A model generated the notes under the pieces. That model searched no databases. It was not told the DNA's origin and was given only the letters and a program-made list of their open reading frames with translations. Below are positions 12,181 to 24,172 of a stretch of DNA of 64,000 nt, in pieces (position 1 is the first letter of the stretch; the number at the start of each line of letters is the position of its first letter). Source of the stretch: Alligator mississippiensis (Eukaryota > Chordata > Crocodylia > Alligatoridae); NCBI RefSeq assembly GCF_030867095.1, contig NC_081831.1, positions 18,266,001 through 18,330,000 of the forward strand, read 5' to 3'. The position numbers and the translations under genes are program-made.

Positions 12181-12363
12181 CAGAGGTGTAATGATGAAGC
12201 TGGGTGCCTGGGGCACCTTCAAACCAAGGGGCAACTTCTGATTGCCACCACAAGAGTAATGAGTTCATGTGGCTGCAGTGGGACCCATTTCTTTCCACCA
12301 CCCCACTCCAAGTTGGGGCACCAGGATAGCTGCCCCGGTCACCCTGCCCTAGTTACACCACTG
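12181..12363. mobile_element. Short hAT-like MITE
   Basis: The left end CAGAGGTGTAA and the right end TTACACCACTG are inverted with one mismatch. The flanking octamers aattctgt and atttctat agree at six of eight positions, compatible with a decayed hAT target duplication. The 183-bp body has an internal GC-rich inverted pair around 'ctggggcacc' and 'ttggggcaccagg'. It has no coding capacity. Confidence 0.6.
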
Positions 12364-15300
12364 ATTTCTATTTCCCCCTGTGCACCCAAACAGCAGCTTT
12401 CCAGCCACGTAAGTAGCATCGCTTGCACTTGCATGTGGGTTATGATTACATTACCCTTGCCTTGTGGACATGTAAATGTGCTGGCATAGACTGATTATGG
12501 TCAGGCAGCTAGCTACACATTAGCCAGGCAGGTACTTGTGCCCATTCTGGGTGCGTATCTACATGTAAGTCATGCAAATGTAGTTGACCACAAAGTCATA
12601 ATTAGTAGGTACCAGATGTTGAAAGGAAAAGTGTGGAGCACCCTTATGGAGCACCCCCACAACAGTCAACTGGCTAAGCTATTTGGACAGGAAGTTAGAA
12701 ACCCAAGTTCTAGGTTTTTCTCATCTAGTGACTGTTTGAGCCTGTTTTGTGACTTCTTTTTAATATTGCTAAGAATTCAGAGACTATGTGATTCATGCTT
12801 TTATACACTGAAAATATAAATCACCCAACCCAATCCTCCACAGACTGGAGGACAGTGTCTCTGATAATGGCCTTGAGGGTAAAGAGGTGAAATGGTAGGG
12901 AAAACAAAAATACCAATAATAATTATATCTGACATTTATAGGCCACTTTGCATGCTAAGGGATTCAAAAGCAATTTGTAGAATATATGTGAATCATTTCA
13001 TGCAGCCACCTCTGGGGAGGAAGATGGCAACTGTTTCAAATTGCAGAGCAAACATTCTGCACAACAGGTCAGAGCAGGAAGTGAAGAAGGATGCCATATC
13101 CCACTGAAAATTATAAGGGGGTTTATAGAGGCTGGATGCAATTAGCTCAATTAAAATTTGGCCAGGAGACAAAAGATTTAACAACTCTGTTCTTGTTAGA
13201 GTGCAATGGAATCTTTACAGACCACAAATGATTAGGGCACTGCTTTTAAATTTCCTCCCCGAGTGGATACCTCCAACAGTACACTGGCACCAACATCATG
13301 CCGGGGCATCCATTCACCACTGACTCAGAGAGGAAGAATGGTAATAAGCCCGTGGTTTCTTCAACAAGGTCTCCCTCCCAAGTGCTAAGAAATCCTGTTT
13401 TTTGCTTAGCATAGAGAATTTAACAGGAGACTAGCCAAAATGATCTAGTTACACACACCTCCGTTCATAATACAGAGATAGCTCAAATGTAGCAATTTTT
13501 ATATGAGCTGAATCGTTTCCTATTAAATGCAGTTCATGAGATGCCCTCTTTTAAAAGAAAATAGAGAATGCTGCTGCAACTGCACAGAATGCTAGGTAAT
13601 TAAATTAGTGACTTACTGTGCACCAGTCAATGCAATGCATTAAGCTGGCATTCCTTTGTGTTTTTAGGTACGTCCTTCTCAGGAGAATATTTTTTTCCAT
13701 TGCAGTCTATGCACCCTGCTATAGGGGTTTATAGCAATAAGCAGTATAGAAAGTCTATTGATTCGATTCCATAAGCCCTGTACAAGAGAAGATAAGTGCT
13801 CCCTAGCCAATACTTTTCAGTCATTTCCTTTAGATGTTGCTTGCATTCCTTAAATCATGGGCCTAGTTGAAGAACAAAAGAAATTATCTGGAGAAAATAG
13901 AGTCAGCTGGGCTTGATCCTAAGCTAGCGAAAAGCATTAATAGAGCAACACTGATTTACACTAGCTGACAACAGGGTGTGTACATCAGAGGGCTTTAAGA
14001 TATAGGGCCTGATTCTATCAAGTCAGTATACCTTTTAGACAAGACCAAATATTATACCCAAGGTAACAAGTCACAGAAAAACAAAGGATAAATTCCAGGG
14101 TTTCTATGAAAAAGTAGATAAGCAAACAAAAATGGCAGGTATTCAATTTTTTTTGTTCCCTTAGCAAGTCAGCTTTATAGCAAGGGGAGCCCCTTAGGAA
14201 GCAGTTATATGGCAGTCCGATGACATGCATTGTATTTCTCAGATAATTTGTTTCACTCTTTCAAGAAAGACTATAGGTTAGGTCCCAAAAACAACATCCA
14301 GGGAAAGCAGTTGAAGGACATTAGCTAGGGAATACTTATTGAGGTGGTTGTTATTTGTGTCCTACAAGCTGTATTTAAAGACTATACAAAGCCCAATACT
14401 ATAACCCTAGGTCCTGAAAAATTATGAGTTAGACACAAGCAGATTGGTTTAAAAATCATGAGATTATTTTAAATAAAAAGTCTTGGTTCCAGCATCTCTG
14501 TTTAGGCTTATGCAGCGCCCCATAGCTCTGATTTGCTTTAAAGGGCTTTCAGCAAGGTCCTTGGAAATACAGTTGCTCAGCACTTATGGTATCGGGGCCC
14601 AAAATTACTTGCCAAAGCTCCCAGGCTGAGCCAGAAACTCAAGAGTCTCCTTTGCTCTAAACACAAGACAACATTGCCTCTCTTTGGCAGAAACACACAA
14701 AGAGAAAATAAGTGATAGTCTAGGATAGCAGGAGCATGCAGTGCTGTGTGTGGGTACCTGAAATAGGACTTTGCCTGCACTAAATTACTCTGCGAAGGAC
14801 ATAATTGTTTCTGGTACCTCATCTTGCTCATTAAGCGGTAGTTCAGGGGTCTCTGCATGGCACCACATTGTGCAATCTAGACATTGAGTAGGAACGAGGT
14901 ACTAAGCTTTCAAGAAGCTAGTTTTCTTTGTGTAGGTATCTTTAGGAACAAGGGATAAGACATGAGGAATGCAGACTGCTAGTTCATGCCTAAGCACAGC
15001 TATTTCTCTATATTGTGCTTTCCAGAGTTTTCCATAAGGCATCAGTGGCTGCTAACACCACATAGTTATTTCTGTATTTAAACCAAAATCCCCAGTTATA
15101 ATCCGGATAGTCCTGGCTGGGTGGAGTGCAGAACCCACACTGTTAACTCCGGATAGCAATAATTAAAAGAAAATAAAATCAAAGCAGCTCGTGGAAGAAA
15201 TGGAACATTTTTCTGCAAAAGCCAAGAGATTATATTAAACTTCAGTGGTTTAATAAAATCGTATGAAGTTTGGGAGCATATTTTTCCTGGGACTTAATCT

Positions 15301-16005
15301 ATTTATACATCTAAAAAAGTAAACAGAATATCACTTTACTTGACCACACAGAAAACCCGATACACCATGGCTATTCCGCTGTATATATTTCTTGGTGAAT
15401 TGCTTCCACCTTCGGTTTCACTTAATGGACCCAAAGTTATACATGTTCATCTTCTAATGCCTGTGTGAAATCCCGGCCCCACTGAAGTCAGTGGCAAAGC
15501 TCCAACTGAGTTCAGTGGGCCCAGGATCTCACCTTCTGTGTTCAACAGAGTTGTGCTGATTTAAACCTGCTAAGGACCTGACCTCAAGCAGGTTGTTTCA
15601 CCTCCTTGTACTTCTTGTACAAGTATTTCCTCATTTGTAAAGTAGGGATAAATATTACTTGCCTGGATCACAGAGGGGCTGCGAGGACTAAAGGCCAGAT
15701 CCTATTTCACCTTCATGTGCCTAAGTGGCACTTATATAGCCACAGAACTACAGTTTGGAGCATTTATGCGGTCTGGGAGTCAGTGTAGCTTTGTGCTCCC
15801 AGTGCTTTCGTATTGTGCGTGCTCGGTAGTCTGCACTCTGGCTGCAGAGCTATTCAGACAAGATGAGATTGCCCAGGCACATGCATAAAACTGAGTAAAT
15901 CCTGAACTTTTATTCACCAAAAAACCATGACTAGTGAGTGTTCAGTACAGGAAGAGGCCTTCCCTATTTTTAGCCTAATAACCTAGAGGTTAGGCTGTTT
16001 ACCCA
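12364..16005. other. Intergenic DNA with SINE debris
   Basis: The stretch 12920-13010 resembles an old SINE 3' part ('gacatttataggccactttg', 'catgctaaggg'). At 15472-15535 the hairpin-like 'ccactgaagtcagtgg' motif occurs, common in reptile DNA. At 15575-15700 a MIR-like piece is visible ('tttcctcatttgtaaagtag', 'ggggctgcgagg'). Elsewhere I see no gene or structure. Confidence 0.35.
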
Positions 16006-16146
16006 AGGAGTGGGAAATCCAGGTGTGAAGCTCTAGCCCTCCCCCAAACCCAGAATAAGATTGAACCTTAATTTTCCCCTTCCTAGGAAAGTGCTTTAAC
16101 CACCAGGCCTTGGGTGAGGCACTGCCCAACGTGCCCTCTAGCATGC
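16006..16146 (-). mobile_element. tRNA-derived SINE
   Basis: On the minus strand a pol III promoter is recognisable. An A-box-like TGGTTAAAGCACTT is followed about 30 bp later by a B-box-like GGTTCAATCTT, as in the tRNA head of reptile SINEs. The body then continues 'gggtttgggggagggc'. A second copy of the same kind lies at 27005. Confidence 0.55.
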
Positions 16147-19100
16147 CATTATAAGTGAGAAAGGAATATGGTTCTACATTTTCAAACAAGGTTATGCATC
16201 TCTAGGTAGAGGTGATCACTGCTGCTAAGAGTTATTTTTAAGTGAGTGAAACAGCCACCAGTGGCTAGTTTTGCATTTTAATATATATTGTAAACCTCTC
16301 CCCCCCGTCCCTTGCATTGATGCCATCAGCAAAAAGATAACACAGCCTCAATACCCGTAAACTTTATTAAATGTGTGCTTCTTCATTCTTAAATTAAATT
16401 AAAATCAATCATGTTCAGACAGAAATAGCACCAAGGGAAAAAAATAAAAATAAAAAACAGGATCCCAAAGCAAAGGAAAACCAGAAAGCATTATGTACAA
16501 ATAAAAATTATTAGAGTTTTAAAAAAGGGAAACACAGGGACACTTTCCCTACTCTGGAGACCTAACATTTCATATACTAACATGTGTGGGGTAGAAATGA
16601 GGAGGCTGGATATGAGAGTTATTTAAAATAAATAAATACATTCAGGGTATAAATTTCCAAATAACAAGCATGTCATTTCTTGACATATAACTTAATAATA
16701 CCATAACCCCTCCCTCCCGAATACCAGTTACATGAAAATACAGGAGCCTCATTCATTGAAATCCCATGATATACTGGCTTTTAGATTCATATGTAATGCT
16801 TAAAGTATTTGGATATGACAATAACTTGTGAGTTTATGGTATACCCCATGGCACACAATTAGCCCTTTAGACTAATGCTGATGTAGCAGCTTTTTCCAGG
16901 AAATCACAGCAACATAAAAATTTCTCTTAGCCCATCAATGCAAAGGTCAGATTTATTTTTCACAAGCTAACTTCCTAAAGTTATTGCAAGCTTTTCAGAT
17001 CCATTTTGGCAGAGCTGAATTCAGTGCCCCTTCCAGATTAAGCAAAGCATTTAAGCACGCACTGAAATAGCAAGCAAGTACCTAAGTGCCTGGCAGAATA
17101 AGGGTGGTGTTAGTAAGTTAAGGTCTGGAAGGCTGGTCCAAACTGTGCTGAAAACAGAAAGATGACCATTGATTTGTATGAATAATGCATCCGGCCCTGA
17201 TGGCACGTTGAAAAGGCAAGTGCATTGGAGTCTTTCAACAGCATTAGACCACAGCACTGATCTTGAGAGATGCTGAACGTCTGTCCCATGAAAGTTAATC
17301 AAGGGGAGCTCCAAGTGCTCAGTGCCTCTGTTAATAAGGCTGTCAGTTAAAACCTTGGGGACCAATTCTGTGCTTACTTGAATGCAACTCAGGGTGCAAG
17401 TCCTGCCCACCCTGATTCTATTGCATTCTTTGTATTTGGTTGTATGAGTGTGGAAATGCCTTGGAATCCTAGCCATGGATCAGGACCCTGCTATGCTAGG
17501 GGCTGTACAAACAGAGCAATATCACTGATTTCAATTGGCAGACTGATTTATGATGGGGATAAATAAGATGAAACCACAGCAAAGTTTCATCTGAGAAACT
17601 AGTAGCAGGATTTGATTCCTGATATTGATGCCATTCTTTTAAGATTTTAAAGTGATACTGCTAAGGCATAATAGTGGCATCTGGTAATGAAAGCCCAAAG
17701 CTCATCTCCTCTGAACAACATGTATGCTTATTTAAACTGAAAGATTTTTAAATACCTAGTTTGCTTTCCCTTGCATTTTGTTTGCTGATTTTTTTCCATT
17801 GGGAAAATAAAACTCTAATTATAAAAAGAAATTGAAAGTCACCTATAGTTTCACTTATATATAAAAAAGAGCATAGCAGGAAGGGTCAGGGCAGGAAAGG
17901 AAAGGAAATTTCTGGCTGGGATTTTCAAAGGAGCCAAAAGGATTCAGGTACATAATTCCTAGACTGCAATGGGATTTGGATGTGTAACTTCCCTTAGACT
18001 AATTTAAAAGTTTATTCAAACTGAGCGGGAGTTTCAAAAATGTCTAAATCCCAAATCCTCAAAGATATTTTGGTGCCTTTTTCCCACTGAAAAGCACCTA
18101 AAAACCTTTCAAGATGTGGACTTAAGTGACTCAGGAGCATTGAAAATAAATAAGTAGGAGAGATTTTCCAAGGCACAAAAGACAATGAGTTGCCCAAGGA
18201 CTTGTCTACACACTTTAGTTGAACTGCCTCATCTATATTGATATAGCTTAGTAGTATTAACCTCCTTGAGCATAGGAAAACATATATGCAAAAAGAGGCT
18301 TCACAGCAACTGGATGGGAAAGTGAATAACAGATACCAGTAAAAACCCCTGAAACATGGAAGATATCAAATTTTGCTATTTGAAATGGAAACTTCCACTT
18401 TTTAGTTTATCTAATAAAGATGTCACATTTGCTCAAATAACTTGTTTTCCTAGATACCAGTAAAAAAAAAAAAGCATTGCTATCCTGTCTACAAGGTCTT
18501 GATGCTAGGTTTTGCACCAGTAGATCACTAATAAAAACCCAACCCCATACCCACTACTGATGTTTATACAGGGACAAAAACTAGGTAAGGAATAGCCTGG
18601 GCTAAACTCTTATTGAAAGACAGTGGGTATAGGCACAGAACTGCCATTTCTACCTTTGAAGATCTTACTTCTGTGTGCCTAAGTCATGTAGGTGCATTTG
18701 AAATCCGTAGTGGTTAGTTTTAAGAAATTTTTAATTTTGTAAGAAAAATTTTTTGGCCTGACACTCCTTGACAGTGTCTCCTTGGGAAACACCCTCCTCT
18801 CAGTTGCTAACCAGCTGGTCCCTTACCCCTCTGCTGTCAAAAGGACTTGTGCTTGAGATTCCCTTTCCCATTGGCAAGTGTTAGGAGAGACTTGCAGTGA
18901 CATAAAGGGTGGAGCCCACGCCTGCACCTCTAGCTCTTCCCTAACAAGTCATGACAATAGTTTCCCAAGATAACCTTTTGTTTAACAACTATTAACATCC
19001 TGTCTGTCAGCAACAGAATTAACAAGAAGAGCAATTAACACTTTGAGAAAAAAAGGTCCTTATTCTGTTAACCTGATTTAAAATGGAATTATTGATGTCT

Positions 19101-20095
19101 TTGGGGTAGAGAAAATGGAACATAAAAGAGCCAAGGAGCAGTGCTTCCTCCCTGCTTCACTGTCCATTGAGAGGGCCTCAGGGAAAATGGAAGGTAATAA
19201 GTTATAACTGATTTATGTATTGTGATAGGGAGGAGATGCAGGAAGGGATGGTGGGGGGGGGAAATCACTTAGTATGTGTCCTCTCCTGCAAGCTGTACTG
19301 TGGATCTAACCTGCAGACTACCCCATACCACTCCTCCAGCTCACCGGGCTGAAAGGTTGAGCACCACTGCTCTGGGGCTATCGGGAAACACAGATTATTA
19401 GGTCACATCTCAGAGAGCAGTTTTCTGTTTCTATTCCAAGTGTGCAAAGGTGTAAAATCTATAAATATGGTAGCAGTCCCTGAAAAACAAAGGGAATGAC
19501 TTCTATCATTCAAGAATGCATTTGCCAAGTGGAAGGATGGGGACTGAGTTTTCAAGTGTTTGGCTCCTTTTCATTCAAACAGGCATTGTATGGTCAGAAC
19601 CAAAAGCAAACCTGACAGTTTGGACTAAATCACGACATTTTCTCCTGACAGTTTGGACTAAATATATTGGGAATTACTTTTACTGTACCAGGATTCATAG
19701 CCCATGGAAGTCAACTGGAACCCTTCCTTTGACTTGAGCCTTAAGGTCTTATGGGACTAGGATTGTTTTTTTTATAGCAGTGGTAATGATTGTAAAACAG
19801 GATGGGTCTGAGCATGCCCCACCCACTAGTCCCTGCAGGTATGATCCTAATCTGGAGTGTGCTTGTAAGGCCACTTGGGGCTCTCTCAGAGGCTCCTCTC
19901 AAGGCATAGACAGAAGTGCAGCTCCCTGGTCTAACTCATGGCACTTCATAGAGAAAGCCATCAGTTAAACTGATCCTCCCAACCTAACAGACATTAGCTG
20001 TTGGGTTTGGAGGGTGGGGGATCCAGCTTCAATTTGGAGCCAATCCAGGGAGTGTGGCTGCATCTCTATAGCCTCTTCCCCTAGCTCGGTCCCCC
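16147..20095. other. Intergenic DNA, mostly anonymous
   Basis: The stretch 16260-16740 is A/T-rich low-complexity sequence. The stretch 17040-17560 contains an old SINE fragment (at 17455-17525 'cctagccatggatcaggacc' and 'ctgtacaaacagag'). The stretch 18010-18180 has 'tttcaaaaatgtc' and mirrored motifs of a decayed fold-back element. The stretch 19285-19373 ends in 'gttgagcaccactgct', the end of a hAT-type MITE like the one at 49545. No gene was found. Confidence 0.35.
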
Positions 20096-20335
20096 TGGCA
20101 CCTGGTGCTGTCTCAGAATGGGAGGGGGAGAAGGTAGGAGAGGGAGCTTGTTCTGGGGTTTCTCCAGCTTGTGCTGGAGTGCTGGGGGGCAGTATGGATT
20201 GGAGCCCCCCCCCACTGTGGTTGGGGGGGGCTCCAATTCACCCACCCTACCCTCCAGCATCTGCTGGAAACCCCCCAGAATGAGCTTCCTTTGCTCCCTT
20301 CCTCCCCACCCCTCCCATTCTGAAAACAGTGCTGG
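20096..20335. repeat. G/C-rich inverted repeat
   Basis: Left arm 20096-20213 and right arm 20221-20335 are reverse complements over most of about 110 bp. Both arms carry 'cagaatgggaggggg'-type ends, 'agcttgttctgggg' versus 'agctcattctgggg', and 'tggattggagccc' versus 'tgaattggagccc'. The axis is bordered by a C9 run and a G8 run. It is probably the core of a fold-back MITE. Short frames here are palindrome artefacts. Confidence 0.75.
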
Positions 20336-20387
20336 GAGCAGGGCTGAGCTGTGTCAGCAGGGAGACACAAGTTGAAGGTGCTTTGCT

Positions 20388-20427
20388 TGAGGGTTCAGAT
20401 GAAGAAGCCTCTTCATCTGAACCCTCA
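20388..20427. repeat. Perfect 17-bp hairpin with 6-nt loop
   Basis: TGAGGGTTCAGATGAAG at 20388-20404 is followed by the loop AAGCCT and then the exact reverse complement at 20411-20427. It lies about 50 bases beyond the larger inverted repeat and may be the axis of a second, nested fold-back unit. Confidence 0.85.
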
Positions 20428-20429
20428 TT

Positions 20430-23019
20430 TTTGCAGGATCAGGACATTTTAAAGCACTCTGCAGCCATGCACATCACAGCTGTAGAGCACTTACAGGGGC
20501 CAGATTGGTCAAAAATTGTCACTTCTGTCTGTGATAAACTGTGGTCTCAAGACCAGCCTCAGAGGCTCTTCCTTGAGTGTTTTAACTGGCAGATATCTAA
20601 ATTAGAAATGTGCCTACAGGCATGGGTAGGAAGCACATCAGTAGGGCATGCTTGGGCCTGTTCTGGTGAGGACGAATTTCAATGAGAAAAGAAACAGAAT
20701 TTTATTTTTTAAAAGTCTTTGTTCAGGCTATTTTAATCTGGATATTCCTAACTAGAACAAGGAGCCTTAGGCAATGTTGACAGGGAAAAGTTAACACATA
20801 TACCTTGCTGACCATTGAGAAACCTTCTGGTGTGAAGTTTGGGCTGAGGGAGTAGTGACAGAGAGAGAGGGATGGAAAATGTTGTGCTCTTACTTGAGAC
20901 AAACTCTTTTGCTCATCCTTGCTTTCTGATATATTCAGCTATGTGATTGTCACCACTACTCCTTTGGCTGTTGTGTGAACACCAATAAGCAAGATTTTTA
21001 TAAGAGGAGTACATTGTGATGAGCCATGAATCAAGCCCTTAGATGGACCTCAAAGGGGGTGAAGACACAAAGGGAGACAGTGTGCTAAAGCCAGTAACTC
21101 CATTGCTGTGCTTTGTTCTAGGCTGTGTCTGAATGTCCTAATAACTGCTCTTTTCCCCTTTTGTTTGGATAAGATGATTATAAAATGTTTACCCAGATGT
21201 TTTTTGTGGCACAGGACACTGCCAAAAACCAGCTTAAAACTGGAGATGGAATATTCTAAAACAAGAATTTGTCCAGGAAGATGAAAGTATCAGCTGAAGG
21301 TACTGAGGGGTGGGTGACATGATGACCTCTTATGCTTGGGGGGAGAGGTGGAGGGAAGGGAGGAGGAGGAAGCAGATTCCAGAAAAATGATTTAACAATT
21401 TCCTAACCCCCAACTATTGAACTTTAGGCAGCTGTTACTGGTCTCTGAGTAAGGATACCAGAGCTCAGATAATGCACAGAAGAAAGTCTTGGTGCATAGG
21501 CCTTCAGAAAGTCCCCTCAGCATTAAATTATTTGAAATAATTTAGGAATTGAATGCATGTGAAATATCATGTGTTTGGTTCTTTAGAGGCGACAGGGAAA
21601 GGTCTCTCTGAGGCTTTGCAACTTCAGCCATGCTTAGGATAATTTTTTAAGGGACAGTTAATAGAAGAGCTGGAAAGAGAAGTTCAAAGTGGATTCAGGA
21701 GTGAGTACCAGGCTCATTTCTTGAAAATAAATATAATGTTTTATGAAAAATGTTGCTCAAGACACTGGACTGTTTTTTTTTTTAAATCCAGGGAACCGGG
21801 GTGCAAAAATGTGCTATCGATTAATAGAGAGGCCAGGACTTCTTGGGGTGATATGTTTTACTGGACCAACTTCATAGTTCAGATAAAGTTAGACAAGCTT
21901 TTGAATGCAAAATATTCTTCATCAGGTCTCCCTGGTCCAATAAAGGAAATCACCCTAAGAAATCCTTGCCTCTCACATAATTTTTGGACAATAATGGCTA
22001 CATCACTCTTATACTACTGTAAACCTTGGGTTAGTAGTAATTGTATATGCATTGCCTTGACCCCTTCAGTTATCACCTCAATCCTTCAAATTTCCCATTG
22101 CTGTGAACCCTCCCAGACCACAACCTCAATTTTTTCATGGATGGCACCCAAGTGGAAGAAAGCTTTAACGTTTCTGAATCTTGAAAGAGATTGTAACATG
22201 AATTAGGGTGAGAGTGAAGGTTATGGCAAGGCTATTCTGGATGAGGCTAGTTGGAAATGGTCACGTGACTAAATTTTCACAAAAGTGGATCTTTTTTGCT
22301 CAAAAACTGAATATCTTTCCATTTTTGGGCAATAAAAACCAAAATGTTTAATTTTAAACCAATAACAACAAAATTGTTCTTGGTTTTTGAAAAATGAAAC
22401 ATAGTTGTTTATACCTGATGAAAAAATTCCCATTAATGGACCAACCTTCCCCCCCCCCCCCCAAAAAAAAGAACAAGAAAGAAAAAAAAATGATAAATGA
22501 AAGAATTACCTTTCCAATTTTTGCCAGAGCTTTAAAAATTGTCCCAATCTGCTCCAGGGTAATATTTTTAAAAGCAAATTGCGCATTTATATTCCTATGT
22601 TCCATTTTCCAAACATGATTAAAACCCTTAGGAGGTTAAATCCTGTTGCCTATTAACAAGACTTTGCCTCTTTAAGTTTCAAAGTCACTTCTGACAATGG
22701 GACTTAGGCACTTTTGAAAATGTTGCCCCCTTTTCAATAGACACGGTGCCAAATCCCATGGAAAAAATGACCAAGCTTGCGCTGATTTTAATAGAATTAA
22801 ATTTTGGCGCTCAGCCACCTTCTTCAGCCACACCAACCCTCCTTCAACAGCAGAAAGAAAACAAATTAAGCAATGACATTGTGCCAAAAAGAAAAATCAG
22901 AACAAACAGCATTTTTCAGCACAGCTATTAAAGTTATGTATTTTTCCCTCTCCACTGATATGTAAAAAAAATATATATTATCTTATATTTTTCTTTTTTT
23001 TAAATTATTTTTTTCAGCC
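20430..23019 (-). other. 3' UTR and downstream flank of HS3ST3
   Basis: This is the region just past the stop codon on the minus strand. The first 40 bases are T-rich on the plus strand. There is no AATAAA near the stop. An ATTAAA on the minus strand lies at about 22787-22792, some 230 bases past the stop, and an AATAAA lies at 20701-20706. Either could be the polyadenylation signal, and neither is proven. A C15/A8 homopolymer junction sits at 22450-22472. A fold-back repeat occupies 21795-22005 (listed separately). No second gene is visible. Confidence 0.4.
21795..22005. repeat. Fold-back interspersed repeat (unclassified)
   Basis: The segment has the mirrored motifs 'gggtgatatgttttactgg' with 'accaac' on the left and 'ggtccaataaaggaaatcac' on the right. 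They surround 'aaaatattcttcatcagg', and the segment ends in 'tggctacatcac'. I recognise this as a widespread reptile repeat. The 161-codon frame at 21721-22206 runs across it and is not a gene. Confidence 0.55.
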
Positions 23020-23638
23020 TCAGTCCCAGCCGAAGTCGTGCCCAGTCATCTGGTAGAACTTCATGTTGAAAGGCCGGTAGAAGTCCCGCAGTCTCTGCAC
23101 CACCTCCTGGTCTATCTCGGGGTGGGGCCTGCCTTTCGTCTTCCCCAGGCAGTGGGGTTTGCTGCTGCCTTCAGCCTTTTTCAGGCACGGAAAACCCTTG
23201 GTTTTGTTGAAGTAGAAGTGTTTGTCTGTGATGATCCTCTTGAGGCCCAGGAAGTCCTGGACCCTGCCCAGCTCCCCAGCAGGGTCGCTGATCAGCCGCT
23301 CCCCGCTGACAAAGAGGATCTGCCCGATGGGGAAGTACAGGAGCCAGTTCTCCAGGTGCTTGGCATAGATGCCAATCTGGATGGCGCTCCACGAGGTGTC
23401 GATCAGGCCCGTAGTCCTGTTTTTGAAGGTCAGGCTCTCGAAGGTGGGGATGTCAGGTTTCTTGGAGAGAGTCTGCGTGTAATCAGATATGGCTCTGGTT
23501 ACAGGGTCCCTTACGACTACGATGAGCTTGGTGCCCTTTGACATGGCGGAGATACGAGCGGGTGCCTCCTTGGTGACGAAGTAGCTGGGGGTTTTCTCCA
23601 TGGTGATCTGCCCGTCCAGGGTCCTGGGCATTAATTCT
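23020..23638 (-). CDS. HS3ST3A1/B1: Terminal coding exon of a heparan sulfate glucosamine 3-O-sulfotransferase 3 (HS3ST3A1/B1 type)
   Basis: This exon encodes the C-terminal ~205 residues of a Golgi sulfotransferase that moves sulfate from PAPS to the 3-OH of glucosamine in heparan sulfate. Seen directly: an open frame from a splice acceptor to TGA at 23020-23022, beginning with the last base of a split Arg codon. Counting from that Arg, KTPSYF lies at 16-21 and the 3'-phosphate-binding segment [13 protein letters not shown] at 44-56. These are followed by a [22 protein letters not shown] block, two Cys (GFPCLKK and PHCLGK) that form a disulfide in the family, and the end GHDFGWD. The KAEGSS and MTGHDFGWD signatures fit HS3ST3 as I recall it, rather than HS3ST1, 2, 4, 5 or 6. 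A1 and B1 cannot be separated, because their second exons are nearly identical in vertebrates I know. The family is two-exon, and exon 1 (tail, transmembrane anchor, PAPS 5' loop) is absent here. No frameshift or stop disturbs the exon, so it looks functional. Confidence 0.95.
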
Positions 23639-23665
23639 CTGATGAGAAGAGAGAGAGAGAGACAT
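23639..23665 (-). other. Splice acceptor and polypyrimidine tract of the HS3ST3 last intron
   Basis: On the minus strand a run of CT dinucleotides leads into TTCTCATCAG, directly before the exon sequence AGAATTAATG. The intron ends in CAG at 23639-23641, leaving one base of a split Arg codon on the exon. This matches the known phase of the HS3ST3 junction (Arg before Asp/Glu-Leu-Met-Pro-Arg). The CT tract is a small microsatellite and is likely variable in length. Confidence 0.85.
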
Positions 23666-24126
23666 AACAAGCATTAACCTCTCTGGGAGTGGTACATGTG
23701 AGGCAAGGGCACAGTATAGCCCACAGGGTGATGATCTAGAAACGAGCAGATTTCTATTACAGGTATAAGGATGCTATCTAATCAAAAGCCTATGAGTGGC
23801 TCTGTGAAACTGTAGGGAATGATGGGCTTTGCACCAGGGGCAAGAGAAGAGTGTGAACCCAAACAAGTGTGTTTGCCATTTGCTGTCTACTCTTTATATT
23901 GACCTATTTTGTTTTGAGGGCTTTGCTGTCTGCAACGGTGTTCAACCTCTCTGATGAGCCATTCCACCAGTATGTAATGCCCTATCATTTAACACAGCCA
24001 GGAGCAAATAGCTCCACCCTCACACAGTGCACCTGTGTTGGGTCAGTAACAGAAATGTGCTGGGTGCTGGACTGTGTCTAGATTGCAGTTATTCACAATC
24101 TGGTGCAAAACACTTCAATGTATGAG

Positions 24127-24172
24127 TCTAAGACAATTCTAACTGGGAATCTAAGACAGTGCTAACTGGGAA
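24127..24172. repeat. Two-unit 23-bp tandem duplication
   Basis: The units at 24127-24149 and 24150-24172 differ at two positions and share the ends 'tctaagaca' and 'ctaactgggaa'. This is a simple local duplication in the intron. Confidence 0.75.

Noticed and set aside
17051-17476. 141-codon minus-strand frame
   Set aside because: It spans old SINE-like sequence and has no recognisable domain or splice context.
20014-20685. Several overlapping 85-118 codon frames on both strands
   Set aside because: They arise from the inverted repeat, where one arm mirrors the other.
21721-22206. 161-codon plus-strand frame
   Set aside because: It crosses a fold-back interspersed repeat and shows no protein family resemblance.
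23038-23541. 167-codon plus-strand frame opposite the HS3ST3 exon
   Set aside because: It is the antisense shadow of a conserved coding exon. It has no domain of its own.
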